DNA of 64,000 nucleotides from Hemibagrus wyckioides (taxonomy: Eukaryota; Chordata; Actinopteri; Siluriformes; Bagridae), in the NCBI RefSeq assembly GCF_019097595.1, contig NC_080715.1:23291573-23355572 (forward strand), read 5' to 3'. The position numbers were made by a program, and so were the translations under genes. This document shows positions 13,001 to 23,716 of this stretch, piece after piece. The notes beneath the pieces are model-generated. The model was not told the DNA's origin. It saw nothing but the letters and a program-made list of their open reading frames with translations, and did no database searches. Each line of letters begins with the position of its first letter. Positions within the stretch are counted from its first letter, which is position 1.

Positions 13001-16000
13001 GGTTATTTTTGTGTACTTATTTAGGTTGTTCATAATATTCCTTAAAAATCAGTAAATTTAGTTTTATATTACAAAAGTAGTAATAAACATAATAAACATT
13101 GTCTGACCTTTGGTACTGATGTGCACAGTTTCTTCATGTGATAGCTGGCTTTTTCTTTCAGTGATCGACCCAGTCTCTAGCTCCTCTACTTGTACAGCTT
13201 TACACTGATAGGTGCCCTGATCTTCAACCCTGACTGGTTGGATAGTGAGAACGAAGACTCTTTTGCTCTTCTTCACAGTCCTCAGTTCACCATCTTTCTC
13301 TCTTTTAATGTCGGTGTCATCTACAATCTGTACACCATTGTGATCAATTTGAGCCACAACCTTGTTATTTCTCAGCCAAGACATAGAGAAAAAATATCCA
13401 GGTATATTCTGAGCCTCTATGCTGCACTGAACCTCCATCATGTCTCCTTCCTCAAGGGCCCCTTTCTGAACCTGAATTTGAGTAACAAAAGATCCGTCTT
13501 CGTGAGCTGTGTCTGAAACATGGAAAAAAACAGAGAAATCATGAGATATAAAATCCTAAGTGCCATTTTAAAGGATCTTAATTATCATGATACAAGCACA
13601 GTAAAAGTACCATGCAGCATCAAGTTCATCCACACAGTAACAGTATCCAGTTCATATATTTTACCTAGAGCTTTGACCTCTATGTTGGACCCTGTGGAGT
13701 TCCTGTGGCAAATCCTCACCCAAGAGCGATCTGGGTCTTGGATCCACTCATCAGCCTGGCAGTAGATCTCACCACTTTCAGACTGCTGTACCTGTGTTAT
13801 CTTGAATCTGTATGTGGAGTCTTCGATCTTCTCCATAGTTATGAACCCAGAATGGTATCTGTGTTCAAACTCTGGTCCAGGCCTCACAGTTAAATCTCGA
13901 TCCAAACTGATGATGGGTCGAGTGTCAGTGCTGCCACGCAGATACCATGTAACAGACAGATGAGTGTGTTGGAAGGTCTGACTGGAGACTTGGCATTCTA
14001 GCTGAAGGGATTCATCTACAGAGAGGCTATGAGATGGAGGTCCAGAGTAGGATGTCACCAGAGTATCCTCAATCACTGTGGGATGTAAGGAATTAATAGC
14101 ACTTGGTTATATAGTTGTGCTCATAAGTTTACATACCATGGCAGAATTTCTGATTCCTTGGCCATTTTTCAGAGAATATAAATGATAACACAAAAACTTT
14201 TCTTTCACTCATGGTTAGTGTTTGGCTGAAACCATTTATTATCAATCAACTGTGTTTACTCTTTTTAAATCATAATGACAACAGAAACTACCCAAATGAC
14301 CCTGATCAAAAGTTTACATACTTTTACATCAACTCTTTATCTTCTCAGATGGTAAAGCTGCCCATTCTTCTTGGCAAAAAGCCTCCAGTTCCTTTAAATT
14401 CTTGGGCTGTCTTGCATGAACTGCACGTTTGAGATCTCCCCAGAGTAGCTCAATGATATTGAGGTCAGGAGACTGAGATGGCCACTCCAGAACCTTCACT
14501 TTATTCTGCTGTAGCCAATGACAGGTCGACTTGGCCTTGTGTTTTGGATCATTGTCATGTTGGAATGTCCAAGTACGTCCCATGTGCAGCTTCCGGGCTG
14601 ATGAGTGCAAATTTTCCTCCAGTATTTTTTGATAACATACTGCATTCATCTTGCCATCAATTTTGACCAAATTTCCTGTGCCTTTGTAGCTCACACATCC
14701 CCAAAACATCAGCGATCCACCTCCATGTTTCACAGTAGGAATGGTGTACCTTTCATCATTTGCCTTGTTGACTCCTCTCCAAATGTAGTGTTTATGGTCG
14801 TGGCCATAAAAGTCTCTGTGCTGTTTGGCGTATTGTAAGCGGGATACTTTGTGGCATTTGCGTAGTAATGGCTTTCTTCCGGCAACTCGACCATGCAGCC
14901 CATTTTTCTTCAAGTGCCTCCTTATTGTGCATCTTGAAACAGCCAGACCACATGTTTTCAGAGAGTCCTGTATTTCACCTGAAGTTATTTGTGGGTTTTT
15001 CTTTGCATCCCGAACAATTTTCCTGGCAGTTGTGGCTGAAATTTTAGTTGGTCTACCTGACCGTGGTTTGGTTTCAACAGAACCCTTCATTTTCCACTTC
15101 TTTATTAGAGTTTGAACACTGCTGATTGGCATTCTCAATTCCTTGGATATCTTTTTATATCCCTTTCCTGTTTTATACAGTTCAACTACCTTTTCCCGCA
15201 GATCCTATGACAATTCTTTTGCTTTCCCCATGACTCAGAATCCAGAAATGTCAGTGCAGCACTGGATGAAAGATGCAAGGGTCTGTCAGGAGTCCAGAAA
15301 CTCATTGACCTTTTATACACACACACTAATTACAAGCAAACAGATCACAGTTGAGGATGGTTACCTTTAATAGCCATTCAAACCCGTTTGTGTCAACTTG
15401 TGTGCATGTTATCAGGCCAAAATCACCAGGGTATGTAAACTTTTGATCAGGGTCATTTGGGTAGTTTCTGTTGTCATTATGATTTAAAAAGAGAGTTGTT
15501 GTCAAAGAGTTAAGAGTTAAGAGAGTTGTCAAAAAACACAGTTGTTTGACAATAAATGGCTTCAGCCAACCACTAACCATGAGTAGCCAAGAATAGCCAA
15601 GAAATCATAAATTCTGCCAGGGTATGTAAACTTATGAGCACAACTGTACATATTGTCTGAAGTGTCATGCAAGATTTATTTGACAGAACAAATAAACCTT
15701 AACATTTTGTTTACACATATAGAAAAAATACAATAGAAAAGTCCATGAAACAATATCAGACATATTATCACTCATAACATATTTAATCACCTGGTATATA
15801 GCAAAAGAGAATTATAAAGCTAGTTACCTTTCACTGTTGTTTTTGCGCTGTAGATTCCATAATACACCGAACCTGTATTTGGAGTGTAACATTCATATTC
15901 TCCAGAATCTTGTCCAGTCAGAGAATTAATGTGGAAAATAACTGAAGTGTCTGACTGCCTTTTGATCACAATATTTTTCTCACGCACTCTTGTAGAGTAC

Positions 16001-16671
16001 TTTGCATAAGCATAATGTTCGTCATTAGTGCTAATGATTTGGATTGCAACATCTGGCCTGTCTGGCTGATAAATTGAAAAAGCAAATTCTTGAATCCTTC
16101 CATGTTTGAGGCCACTAACATTGCAGGAGATGGACATTGGAAATCCTTTCACACGGTACAATGGACCCTCCTGGATGTGTACTTCCTGCTGACCTGCACA
16201 AACATCTGTATGGGAAAAACAAGCATTGTCTAGTAAAGCAAGTTCATTTGTATATATCACTAAAATTATAATTAAACATATAATCATTATACCTAAAGCA
16301 TGACTGTTCATGTCACCTGACTAATAAATATATTATATTCTTTTACACTTGCTTACAGTGTTTTCAGTAACAACTGAGACAACCCATAAGTTATATTAAT
16401 TCATTAATTTATAATTGTTCATCGTAGTGCGACCAGCCATTCCATTTCCTCTCATTATGTGTATACTGTTGAGAAGTATATCTGTACAGCATGTGAAAGT
16501 TTTGTGTATGTTTTCCCAAATCTCAACAGTATTTTACGTATTCCTGAATCTCTTTTTACATAAACATTAGTGGCATTAGTTAGATATAGATATAATCTCA
16601 CCAGTCTGCAGGAGTCCTCCGAGGCCCATCAACAGAAGGAGCTGCCACAGCTGAGGCTGAAAAAGAACCAT
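6793..16671 (-). CDS. cd101: CD101 / IGSF2-like EWI immunoglobulin receptor, 11 coding exons
   Basis: Minus-strand exons: 16602-16671, 15828-16205, 13665-14075, 13108-13512, 11439-11825, 10836-11210, 10151-10516, 8562-8969, 7664-8470, 7092-7487 and 6793-7004. All introns are GT-AG in phase 1, and the joined CDS is 4215 nt (1404 residues) without a stop. The order is signal peptide, ten V-set Ig domains, one membrane helix, short cytoplasmic tail. Identification rests on domain 1 (GPLYRVKGFPMSISCNVSG, SGEYECYTPNT, YYGIYSAKT), the EWI-type motif in domain 2 (DEWIQDPD) and the tail KETLWVE, which match human CD101, and on ptgfrn being next door. Human CD101 (1021 residues) has seven Ig domains; here domains 6 and 7 are multiplied. 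In mammals CD101 is a leukocyte surface glycoprotein that restrains T-cell activation; the fish role is inferred. Tc1 copies lie in two introns. Confidence 0.93.
7092..7487 (-). CDS. cd101: cd101 exon 10: V-set domain 10 (copy of domain 8)
   Basis: The domain is nearly identical to domain 8: SKLQVHKTNHFLNV, FMVECEINSRSS, EVTWSRRQRDERPL, GQYQCQVVEWLQTV. It is the membrane-proximal domain. The reading frame is open into the upstream intron, where ATG at 7548 begins a hydrophobic leader-like stretch. The donor is GAAG/GTAATT. Confidence 0.92.
7664..8470 (-). CDS. cd101: cd101 exon 9: two fused V-set domains (8 and 9)
   Basis: A single 807-nt exon encodes two complete V-set domains. Domain 8 (8470 to about 8095) is a domain-6 type: SKLQVHKASGLLNV, FMVECEIN, VTWSRRQKN, GQYQCQVVEWLQTV. 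Domain 9 (about 8094 to 7664) is a domain-7 type: ATEGQQLDISCSIN, SLTWFLERQ, LLSHTHNGLLQY, GNYQCRVEQYQLSCKGLW. Every other Ig domain of the gene has its own exon, so an intron has been lost between them. The donor ATAG/GTAAAG gives a stop at once if read through. Confidence 0.92.
8562..8969 (-). CDS. cd101: cd101 exon 8: V-set domain 7
   Basis: The domain has NVQLKATEGEQVKLSCSLG, Trp in SLSWFFQRQ, LTYTHDGRLQF and SGSYYCEVDQYQADCKSKW. This matches human domain 7 (LVHLQHDGLLEY, MYWCRVAEWQ). An additional cysteine in QADCKSK is shared with domain 9. Confidence 0.92.
8970..10150. other. cd101 intron without recognisable element
   Basis: This intron between domains 6 and 7 is AT-rich. I see no coding exon, no inverted repeats and no recognisable transposase in it. 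Confidence 0.6.
10151..10516 (-). CDS. cd101: cd101 exon 7: V-set domain 6
   Basis: The exon encodes ASKLAVSTTRKS, cysteines in GVINCLVN and SGLYNCSVQ, Trp in FEVTWIHG, and the EWI-type motif QEWIQDPYGIW. The ESKL-type opening is that of human domain 6. It is the diverged founder of the domain-6 series repeated at domains 8 and 10. Confidence 0.92.
10836..11210 (-). CDS. cd101: cd101 exon 6: V-set domain 5
   Basis: The V-set domain has cysteines in IKMICSVKA and EGKYKCQIDAYD and Trp in AVTWIFEPH. The pattern of ..LTVTWQF.. and ..YQCEVEVYD.. in human domain 5 is recognisable. The acceptor is TTTTTTTAG and the donor CCTG/GTAAGA. Confidence 0.92.
11439..11825 (-). CDS. cd101: cd101 exon 5: V-set domain 4
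   Basis: The exon starts after a TTTTAAG acceptor and encodes ESGLAVAMTKQ, cysteines in LQISCSVSG and SGEYMCTVSEW, and Trp in LSVSWQHKK. It matches human CD101 domain 4 (VWEGETL against NVTEGETL). The donor is ATTG/GTAAGT. Confidence 0.92.
11885..13000 (-). mobile_element. Degraded Tc1-like element in cd101 intron
   Basis: Minus-strand fragments resemble a Tc1 transposase: an N-terminal helix-turn-helix part (about 12756-12630, LRTQITEMCEAGKGYKSFSK) and a middle part (about 12517-12400, MKHGIGSIRVVSYFAASRPS... against the usual [19 protein letters not shown]). Frameshifts separate them. The element borders are approximate. Confidence 0.6.
13108..13512 (-). CDS. cd101: cd101 exon 4: V-set domain 3
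   Basis: The V-set domain has cysteines in MEVQCSIEA and DQGTYQCKA and Trp in SMSWLRNN. The donor is CCAAAG/GTCAGA. A nearly identical copy lies at 20865-21269, where the donor is lost. Confidence 0.93.
13665..14075 (-). CDS. cd101: cd101 exon 3: V-set domain 2 with EWI motif
   Basis: The V-set domain has cysteines in LQLECQVSS and SGEIYCQAD, Trp in SVTWYLRG, and the family motif EWIQDPDRSW. The preceding intron holds a Tc1 element. A broken copy of this exon lies at 21434-21819. Confidence 0.93.
14112..15646 (-). mobile_element. Tc1-like transposon with terminal inverted repeats
   Basis: The two ends are inverted copies (agttgtgctcataagtttac / atacc..ggcagaattt) and TA flanks each end. The element is about 1.5 kb, the size usual for Tc1. 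It lies in the intron between domains 1 and 2 of cd101, in the same direction as the gene, and is absent from the copied intron in unit 2. Confidence 0.9.
14329..15220 (-). pseudogene. Tc1 transposase pseudogene
   Basis: The frame resembles Tc1 transposase from the N-terminal DNA-binding region (SVQTLIKKWKMKGS, RSGRPTKIS) to SPDLNIIELLWGDLKRAVH. The region in front of the long ORF continues the helix-turn-helix but contains a TAG stop soon after the presumed start (MGKAKELS then stop). The segment that should hold the first catalytic Asp (W-x-DES) is deleted (YIWRGVNKANDERYTIP). The QHDNDPKH and SPDLN..E parts remain. It cannot make an active enzyme. Confidence 0.9.
15828..16205 (-). CDS. cd101: cd101 exon 2: V-set domain 1
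   Basis: The exon encodes one V-set domain with cysteines in SISCNVSG and GEYECYTPN. The Trp normally found in strand C is replaced by Phe (EFAFSIYQ where human CD101 has HFQWSVY). The end YYGIYSAKT is almost the same as in human. Acceptor CAG and donor AAAG/GTAACT are clear. Confidence 0.93.
16602..16671 (-). CDS. cd101: cd101 exon 1: signal peptide
   Basis: The start ATG is at 16671-16669. The exon encodes MVLFQPQLWQ followed by LLLLMGLGGLLQT, a hydrophobic signal sequence, and ends with ACTG before the donor GTGAGA, leaving phase 1. It joins domain 1 in frame. A frameshifted copy lies at 24730-24807. Confidence 0.9.
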
Positions 16672-17280
16672 CTTAAACTGCACCGATTCAGTTTTTCACC
16701 ATACACCATGATACAGCTGTGGAGAATGTGCTCATGGTTTAGCTAAATGAGTCCAACTGAAAACCTAATATAGGCCAAGAGGAAACGAGACAAGACGTTG
16801 GTTTCCTGTCATCATGTGAAAGATTTATTTGAAAATACTCATACAGATTTCTATAGGTGACAGGACATATTTTGAAAAAACGTAAACCATAGAAGATCAT
16901 AAAACAATATCTATTTCATTGTGGTTGTAATCTTCTAACTTACAGTATAATTCTGCTTAGGAGTTTATGTTAGCTTTACACCCTTAATATAGAATACAAT
17001 AGATCCTTCACATTCAGGTTTACTGATGGAGATGAATCTTTGAATTATTGTTTTTAAGTAGTTATTAAAAAAATAAAATCAGCTTCAGAATTTAGCAGCT
17101 ACAACACTACCCAGTGGTTACTGCTTACATGATAGTGTGGAAAAACCTTTATACAAATTAATGTAACTGTCAATATCACCATCTAGTGGTTCTAAATGAC
17201 TAGGAGCTGCTGAGTATTTTTTCCTGATATTAGCTTTAGTAAGTGATGTGACAATTAAAAACAGGGAATGACATATGAGA
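16672..17280. promoter_or_regulatory. cd101: cd101 5' flank, duplicated at 24.8-25.37 kb
   Basis: This is the sequence just upstream of the cd101 start codon. It is conserved, with small indels, in unit 2 at 24808-25368 (for example accatgatacagctgtggag, ctcatggtttagctaaatga, ctagtggttctaaatgacta). No TATA box or CpG-rich core stands out, so its promoter role is inferred from position. Confidence 0.4.
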
Positions 17281-18578
17281 ACCACCAGAAATCCAGATGG
17301 GAAAAACTGCACAACAACTGGTCTTGTAAATCCAGTCATTATTTTAATTCGGAATCAAGGCAGGAATAAGGATAAAATTCAGACTAGCCATTCAAAGGCT
17401 GCTAGGTCAAAGAATTCTGAACAGACCCGAACTGTTTGATACCAAATGCATGTGTTAGTGATAACACAGTTCCTCCTGTAGATTAGGATCTGCAAACACA
17501 ACTCACTCACCACAAAGATTTCCATCAGTTCAGATACCAGGTGTCTGCACGTCTGCAACTATTTAATCTAAGTAACAGGGACTCTTTTGGTAAGATATCA
17601 CTCTCTGAGGCTACACTCTGCAGCTAAAAATACAGACGCAGAGTTTTTTTTTTTATCTTGTTATTTTTGACTCCATTTTGGAATCGTGCATAGCTAAAGT
17701 ACCTCTTGATATGAAATGTATTGATGCTCATTAGTAAGCATTCCCATAAACAATGTATGGATTCCTGTGGTCTTTTTTAAATTTGTGGACTTGGGGTCTA
17801 ACAAAATGCTTGAAGAACATTGTAATCACAATCAAGCTCAAGCTTTGTAAATTCTAAATCAAAGATAGGCTGTATTATTGTACACAGAGGTAAACAGAGA
17901 CAGGGTGAAGAAAGGAGAGGACATTAAGCTAGCACTATTGTATGGTGCTCACCCAAGTACTGATGGAATGTTCATTAACAAATCAAACTATGTAAACTTT
18001 GAGTTACCCACATCAAACGAGTTGTGAAATCACACTTGTTTGGCACATGCTGTCGAGTGTGAAAGCTGTTTTTAAACACACTGTGATCTAGTAAACAGAT
18101 CTTCACTGAAACAGAAATATTTGACAGTGTCACAGGTAAACACAAGGTTTTAATATTTGATAAGACTGGACTAGATTATTTTCTGGATGAACTTGGACAT
18201 TTTAACTGAGTTTTAAGCCAAACCTCAGTAAGAAGTATAAATAATGTTGAATCTTAAATCTGCTATTTAAATGTAACTAGGAAAAGTGCTCTTAATTGGA
18301 TATAGTCTACATTTGTGTACATTTCAAGATGTAATTGGTTTTGGTTCTAAGGCACAAAAGTTCTCTTAATAAATACATATGAGGATGTGTGTAATTTTTA
18401 AATGGTTGGATCAGTGTAATAAAATAGGATCATAATAGTTGCACGGTATTTCAAAAAAACCCTGGAAGGGATTCCTAGCTGCAAAGAGTTTGAGAGCAAC
18501 TTTTCATATCCCAATGACTGTGTCATATTCTAAACACAAACACAGTTTTAGTGCCCTTGGAGAATATAACCCCCCAGC

Positions 18579-18609
<31 letters not shown>

Positions 18610-20270
18610 ATATCAGACTCACCTAATGATTCTTGTAAAGATAATATCCATTCGAGACTTTAGAGTGAAAAAAAAGTCCTATAAGCTACTAAACTAAAAT
18701 TGAAAGTAACGCTCTGCATTTTCCCAGTTGACGCGATCTTAGCTCACATTTCAGGTTGGGTGACTTTTTAAGTTCTCTTATTAGAATAGAATAGAATAGA
18801 ATAGAATAGAATAGAATAGAATAGAATAGAATAGAATAGAATGCTTTATTTGTACAGCTGCACAACGACAAGGCTCTCTCATTTAAAAGGTGCACACATT
18901 CATACACACATACAATGTGTACAGTTGATACAAAAAGTGTGAATAGAGACAGATGTAAGATATAAACAGATATAGTGTCGATGTAAACAGATATAAATGT
19001 AAACGTAATAAATCATGATGTGTGAGTGAATATGTAAGATCTTACATATTCAGCTCTTAAAACAACACAGTATATATATAACTTGTCCAAAAGCAAAAGA
19101 ATACAAGACGAAATTTACACTGTATAAGAAACCATGAGAAAACATGTACAAGATCTCATTTCTAGTGGCTGAAGGTAGCAGCAGGCAGAAGGCTGTTTAT
19201 ATCCATCATGGTGGTAACCCTGACACCTGTTGTGGAGAAGTTGTCAAGCTGAAGAAAGAGACCTTCCAACAAATGCTACCAGAAGTCTTTCCTGATTCAG
19301 TTGAGATGTATAGAAGAGCCAGAAGTTCTGCAGGAGGAGTTTGACAAGGCAACAAGGTAAAAACATTCATGTGGCCTAAAGATTTCTGTCAAACTGCTTT
19401 GTATCTCAGGAGGAGGAAATAAGATGATGCACAATCTCTAAGCAAGTGCAGGATGTGTTGACCTCTACTAGTATAAATTATAAATATAAACCAGTATTCA
19501 GAATGAAGGCAGGTATAAGGATAAAATCCAGAGTAATTTTAAACAGGCCCGAACTGTATGATACCAAATGCATATGTGTTAGTGATAACACAGTTCCTCC
19601 TGTAGATAAGGATTTGGAAGCACAACTCACACACCACAAAGATTTCTGTCACATCTGTAGCTATTTAATCTAAGTAACATGTGTTTACCTCTATCAGTAT
19701 AAATGAATGTTGGAAAGAGCACTTTGATGAACCCGATGGACATACGCCTTCCCTTCAGAGGAAGTGCTAGGAATCTTGTGTTGTGAATACAACTAAACTA
19801 GATGAAATTCAGTGGGAGATTTTGAAGCCAGTAGACAATGTTAAGACAGCAGAGTAAAGTAAGAATGTTTTTGGATGAAGGGCTCTATTTAATGGCCTGC
19901 AGCACATATACACACATACACATAAAGTCCACTGGCTATGTAAATGTGAAATTGTGATGGAAGTAGCATCATTTTTTTTTCACATTTCTTTTTATTTTAA
20001 GTTCAATAATGGCTGGATTTATGGGTATTATGGTCTGTAAAACATGTGCTTTCTATATGCAGTTTTTTTTTTGTAGTTATTCAATCACGTGGCAACAGCA
20101 CAGTGCATAAAATCAAATAGTACAGGTCAAGAGCTTCAGTGAAGGTTTATATCAAATACCAGAAAGGCAAAAATTACTTTAACAGAAATTGACTTTAACA
20201 GTATCATGAATGTTGGTGTCAAACAGGTTGGTTTGACAACTTCAGAAACTGCCAATCTCATTTAAATGGT
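17281..20270. other. Unit 1 spacer with short internal repeat
   Basis: No gene is seen. A stretch at about 17340-17580 (gaactgtttgataccaaatg, gtgataacacagttcctcct) recurs at about 19493-19680. A CA run lies at 18579-18602 and an (AGAAT)n satellite at 18781-18841, the latter followed by a possible LINE 3' tail (tgctttatttgtacagctgc). The ORF near 19144-19344 has no recognisable domain. Confidence 0.5.
18781..18841. repeat. (AGAAT)n minisatellite
   Basis: This is a run of about 11 near-perfect 5-bp units. It gives a spurious minus-strand reading frame of repeated SILFY. Confidence 0.95.
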
Positions 20271-20862
20271 GTGAAAAACAAATAACATACTGCAATCTGA
20301 ACCAGACTGTTAATAAGGGAGATCAGTAGAGAATGACCAGGCTGGTCTGAGCTGACAAGTAGTATACTTTATTGAGTATCTAACAATTTGGTTATTCTTA
20401 TTACATAAAAGAATGTTGTCTTTCAGATTCTCCCTGTTTGGCATCACCACAGCAGATCATCCAATCCACATTTTGATTTGGTACAGGTTTTACGCTGGAT
20501 GCCCTTCCTGACACAACACTCCCATTTTATCCAGGAGATTGTAGGATCCTACCACTGGACCACCGGGGAACATTATTACATTAAAAAATATTACTGTTAA
20601 ATAATGAAATTTAAATAATTAATGAAGATAGATATGCAAGTGAAAGTCAGTAAGATAGAAACCTGTTTCAACTCCCACCAAAACAATGTCTTATGAATAT
20701 AAAAGAAAAATAGTAATTTATTTAGAGTTTACAGAGAAAAATCGAGGGGCTAAGGAGAAAAAAAAAATCCACACTGTGGTTATTAAAATCCTTTATTATG
20801 ATATACTATTTTTGAGGAATTATTTCCTGTTTTTATATATTAATCATTGTTCACAGAGTGTG
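20271..20862. repeat. Duplicated block X, unit 1 copy
   Basis: The block is colinear with 26580-27190: tgcaatctgaaccagactgt, gagaatgaccaggctggtct, gagtatctaacaatttggtt, gtctttcagattctccctgt and the dispersed-repeat phrase ttttacgctggatgcccttc appear in both. It ends at the tandem duplication junction. Confidence 0.85.
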
Positions 20863-22399
20863 GCCTTTGGTACTGATGTGCACAGTTTCTTCATGTGATA
20901 GCTGGCTTTTTCTTTCAGTGATCGACCCAGTCTCTAGCTCCTCTACTTGTACAGCTTTACACTGATAGGTGCCCTGATCTTCAACCCTGACTGGTTGGAT
21001 AGTGAGAACGAAGACTCTTTTGCTCTTCTTCACAGTCCTCAGTTCACCATCTTTCTCTCTTTTAATGTCGGTGTCATCTACAATCTGTACACCATTGTGA
21101 TCAATTTGAGCCACAACCATGTTGTTTCTCAGCCAAGACATAGAGAAAAAATATCCAGGTATATTCTGAGCCTCTATGCTGCACTGAACCTCCATCATGT
21201 CTCCTTCCTCAAGGGCCCCTTTCTGAACCTGAATTTGAGTAACAAAAGATCCGTCGTCGTGAGCTGTGTCTGAAACATGGAAAAAAAACCCCAGAGAAAT
21301 CACGAGATATAAAATCCTATTTTCTGAAGTACCATTTTAAAGGATCTTAATTATCATGATACAAGCACAGTAAAAGTACCATGCAGCATCAAGTTCATCC
21401 ACACAGTAACAGTATCCAGTTCATATATTTTACCTAGAGCTTTGACCTCTATGTTGGACCCTGTGGAGTTCCTGTGGCAAATCCTCACCCAAGAGCGATC
21501 TGGGTCTTTTTATCCACTCATCAGTCTGGCAGTAGATCTCACCACTTTCAGACTGCTGTACCTGTGTTATCTTGAATCTGTATGTGGAGTCTTCGATCTT
21601 CTCCATAGTTATGAACCCAGAATGGTATCTGTGTTCAAACTCTGGTCCAGGCCTCACAGTTAAATCTCGATCCAAACTGATGATGGGTCGAGTGTCAGTG
21701 CTGCCACGCAGATACCATGTAACAGACAGATGAGTGTGTTGGAAGGTCTGACTGGAGACTTACAGAGAGGCTATGAGATGGAGGTCCAGAGTAGGATGCC
21801 AACAGAGTATCCTCAATCACTGTGGGATGTAAGGAATTAATGTTTACACATATAGAAAAAAATCTATGTCCACGAAACAATATCAGACATATTATCCCTC
21901 ATAACATATTTAATCACCTGGTATATAGCAAAAGAGAATTATAAAACCTTCACTGTTTTTTTTGCGCTGTAGATTCCATAATACACCACATCTGTATTTG
22001 GAGTGTAACATTCATATTCTCCAGAATCTTGTCCAGTCAGAGAATTAATGTGGAAAATAACTGAAGTGTCTGACTGCCTTTCGATCACAATATTTTTCTC
22101 ATGCACTCTTGTAGAGTACTTTGCATAAGCATAATTTTTGTCATTAGTGCTAATGATTGGGATTGCAACATCTGGCCTGTCTGGCTGATAAATTGAAAAA
22201 GCAAATTCTTGAATCCTTGTATGTTTGAGGCCACTAACATTGCAGGAGATGGACATTGGAAATCCTTTCACATGGTACAATGGACCGTGGACTCCTGGAT
22301 GTGTACTTCCTGCTGACCTGCACAAACATCTGTATGGGAAAGACATGCATTGTCTAGTAAAGCAAGTTCATTTATATACATCACTAAAATTATAATTAA

Positions 22400-22800
22400 A
22401 CAGCTTCAAAGAGTTCATGTTTTAAAAGAATTTTAAACATCCATCAATGTAAGCTACATGTTTATGATTCAGATTCACAATCCAAAGCGAATATCTAAAT
22501 GCAATGTGAAGTTCAATCACATAGTTTTGTGAAATGGTTACTTAGTGTAGCCTGAATTCCAGTGGAATTTCTTTCCTCTTACTATTCATCAGTGCCATTC
22601 TGATGAGAAGCTTCTCTTCTTTCTCTAGTCTGTTTCACTGTACAGTGATAAGAACCAACATGGCCTCTTTTTTTTTTCAAATGTGTTCAGCTTTGGCCAG
22701 TTTGGATGGTCACTAGCTGAACCTTGGCTGGTATTTGTAGTTATTTGATACAAATAAACCCCCTTTTTTAAACAAAATTATTTGGCTTTCTACATGAAAA
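22400..22800. other. Extra sequence in unit 2 first intron
   Basis: This block interrupts sequence that is continuous in intron 1 of cd101 (unit 1). It has no recognisable ends and no coding content. It is either an insertion in unit 2 or a deletion in unit 1. Confidence 0.5.
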
Positions 22801-23004
22801 TATACCTAAAGCATGACTGTTCATGTCACCTGACTAATAAATATATATTACATTATTTCACACAGTGTTTTCAGTAACCACAGCTCACTCTTAGTTTTGT
22901 TAAGTATGAAAGAAAATACTCTTTTCTTTTATAATTCACAACCCTTATAAATTAATATTTCTGTATACAAAGAAATGCAAAGTTTCAGACCTAAGTGTCT
23001 AGGG

Positions 23005-23716
23005 CAGGGGTCTCCAACCTTTTTTCCTCTGAGAGCTACTCATGTTATATTACCATTTATGTACCATTTATTTACACAGCTTATTGCCATAAACCAAACC
23101 AGCTGAATAAGCTATTTTTGTGTGAGCACAAAAAAATCAGTTATTAATTCATTCATTCACATTGATTCTGTTATTTAGCAGCACATTGTCACTTACAAGA
23201 CCCCTAGCATAAACCCTGATGGCCTCAGCAAGTCTCACTCTTTTCATTTAAAAAAAAAAAAAAAGGAACACCTTTCATACTGAAGGCAATAATAATTTCG
23301 ACAAAAGTGTAATGTATTGTACTTTATAAATATAAACATATAGTATTTTTATGGCATTCATAAGTACTTTACTCCAAAACACCAGCTGCATTAATAAGAA
23401 ATGTTTACAGCACACTGGTCCTGCAGGATTGATTTATTCACCAGTTTTACTTTGGCAGAATCGTAGCTTTATTCCTAACGCTGTCGAATACCCAGCAGCT
23501 TCCAAATTGAAAGGATCTGTCATGAGTTTCTTTATACTTTATCCAAACTGCTTCAATTTCTGCTTATAGATTTAAGTTTATATAACTCTGCCATGTATGG
23601 TCTTGGTGCTAGCTGGAATTTCAGTCAGGGTGGGAGTTTATTGAATTAATTTGATTTTATCAATTTAATGAAAGTTCAGATGAGCTACTCAGAAAGTGAT
23701 CTGTTGGAGACTCCTG
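23005..23716. mobile_element. hAT-like non-autonomous element
   Basis: It begins caggggtctccaac and ends gttggagactcctg, which are inverted repeats. The flanking 8-mers gtctaggg and ggctaggg match at seven of eight places, as expected for a hAT target duplication. No transposase is seen inside. It lies in sequence present only in unit 2. Confidence 0.8.

Noticed and set aside
13190..13516. Plus-strand ORF of 108 codons, repeated at 20947-21273
   Set aside because: It is the antisense shadow of the cd101 domain-3 exon; its duplication only reflects the duplicated exon.
18781..18841. Regular short repeats that might suggest a CRISPR-like array
   Set aside because: The units are 5 bp without spacers and the genome is a vertebrate; it is a minisatellite.
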